Positions 5,067 through 5,933 of a stretch of DNA of 5,933 nucleotides are shown piece by piece. The stretch is from Verrucomicrobiales bacterium (GTDB lineage: Bacteria; Verrucomicrobiota; Verrucomicrobiia; Verrucomicrobiales; Verrucomicrobiaceae), in NCBI GenBank assembly GCA_003506995.1, contig DNXB01000145.1, forward strand, positions 1 through 5,933, written 5' to 3'. The translations under genes and the position numbers were made by a program. Positions within the stretch are counted from its first letter, which is position 1. Each line of letters starts with the position of its first letter. The notes below the pieces were generated by a model. That model saw only the letters and a list, made by a program, of their open reading frames with translations. It was not told where the DNA came from and did not search any database.

Positions 5067-5933
5067 TTAGAACTTCAATTCCTCACCGAAAATCATGCGC
5101 GCGGCCTGGGCGACGTCTTTGTCGCCACGACCGGAGAGGTTGACGAGGATGATCTGGTCTTTGCGCATGGTAGGGGCGACTTTTTGCACCTCGGCGATGG
5201 CATGAGAGCTTTCGAGGGCGGGGATGATGCCCTCGACCTGGCTGAGTTCCTGGAAGGCGGCGAGCGCCTCGCTGTCGGTGGCGTAGTTGTAAGTGACGCG
5301 GCCCTGATCGTGCAACCAGGCGTGCTCGGGGCCGATGGCGGCGTAGTCGAGGCCGGCGCTAACGCTGTGGGTGAGCTCGATCTGCCCGTCGGCATTGGCG
5401 AGCAGCCAAGTCTTCGTTCCTTGCAGCACACCGAGGCGGCCGCCTTGGAAGCGGGCGGCATGACGCTCAGGGATGATGCCGTCTCCACCGGCTTCGACGC
5501 CGGTCATGCGCACGTCTTTGTCATTGAGGAAGGGATGGAACAAGCCAATCGAATTGCTACCGCCGCCGACGCAGGCGACGAGCAGATCGGGCAGGCGTTC
5601 CTCGCGCTCCAAAATCTGGCGGCGCGCCTCAACGCCGATGACGCGGTGGAAATCGCGCACCATCATGGGGAAGGGATGAGATCCGAGCGCGGAGCCGAGG
5701 ATGTAGTGGGTGGTGCGCACGTTGGTGACCCAGTCACGCATGGCTTCGTTCACGGCCTCTTTGAGCGTGGCCTGTCCGGCGGTGACGGCGACGACTTTGG
5801 CTCCGAGAAAGCGCATGCGGGCGACATTGAGGGCCTGGCGCTCCATATCGACCTTGCCCATGTAGATGACGCATTCGACGCCGAAGCGCGCACACACGGT
5901 GGCAGTGGCGACGCCGTGCTGGCCGGCGCCGGT
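5067..5933 (-). CDS. trpB: Tryptophan synthase beta chain, N-terminus missing at window edge
   Basis: The C-terminal 288 residues of TrpB, the PLP enzyme that joins indole and L-serine to make L-tryptophan within the cytoplasmic TrpA2B2 complex. The frame is open to the window edge and begins in the conserved TGAGQHGVATA motif; the Glu just before it and the PLP-binding Lys lie outside. Visible hallmarks are the PLP phosphate-binding loop GGGSNSIGLF (about 5567-5538), GDGIIPERHAARF, THSVSAGLDYAAIGPEHAWL, the Glu near the PLP ring in IPALESSHA, and the Ser of NLSGRGDKD that contacts the pyridine nitrogen. TrpB is usually about 400 residues, so roughly 110 are missing because of the window, not a defect. 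A GTG at 5897 is only an internal codon. No other trp gene follows: the next gene is unrelated, so trpA must lie elsewhere or upstream. Confidence 0.97.
   Translation of the reverse strand, partial: TGAGQHGVATATVCARFGVECVIYMGKVDMERQALNVARMRFLGAKVVAVTAGQATLKEAVNEAMRDWVTNVRTTHYILGSALGSHPFPMMVRDFHRVIGVEARRQILEREERLPDLLVACVGGGSNSIGLFHPFLNDKDVRMTGVEAGGDGIIPERHAARFQGGRLGVLQGTKTWLLANADGQIELTHSVSAGLDYAAIGPEHAWLHDQGRVTYNYATDSEALAAFQELSQVEGIIPALESSHAIAEVQKVAPTMRKDQIILVNLSGRGDKDVAQAARMIFGEELKF

Overview
The window looks like a chromosomal segment of a GC-rich bacterium, most likely from the Verrucomicrobiota (Prosthecobacter-like). This is an inference from the protein style, the weak or absent Shine-Dalgarno sequences and the type of dispersed GC-rich repeat; nothing in the window proves the taxonomy. 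Every gene I accept lies on the minus strand, so the genes read from right to left.

Right side (2098-5933): three co-directional genes. The 5933 edge cuts trpB (tryptophan synthase beta chain), which lacks its N-terminal third. Nine bases later comes a secreted protein of about 239 residues and unknown function, with a His/Cys arrangement that faintly recalls caspase-fold peptidases. After 41 more bases comes recD2, a complete RecD-like SF1B DNA helicase. The spacing suggests shared transcription, although the three functions are unrelated. The last codons of recD2 run into a dispersed repeat, so its final 12 or so residues are repeat-derived.

Middle and left (337-1709): the most interesting part. 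Two small genes, a three-helix membrane protein (1166-1543) and a secreted protein (362-1063), are each followed by a long imperfect palindrome of about 125-130 bp. On the minus strand these palindromes start GCGAACAAG and end TGACGTTCGC. Each gene starts 7-11 bases after a GTTCGCY core and ends inside the next palindrome. This is the architecture of integron gene cassettes with attC sites. A third, degenerate attC-like site lies upstream at 1555-1709. No integrase gene is present, so within the window this is a cassette cluster without an integrase (CALIN-like), or part of a larger integron.

Repeats: a palindrome-rich, REP/BIME-like element of about 71 bp occurs twice in tandem after recD2 (1973-2043 and 2066-2136). 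A diverged copy (213-312) sits directly downstream of the last attC site. Each element has two small hairpins, both preceded by GGAG/GGAA, and its ends form an imperfect inverted repeat. The left edge (1-172) holds the N-terminus of an unrecognised membrane protein. Positions 1710-1941 hold no gene I can support.
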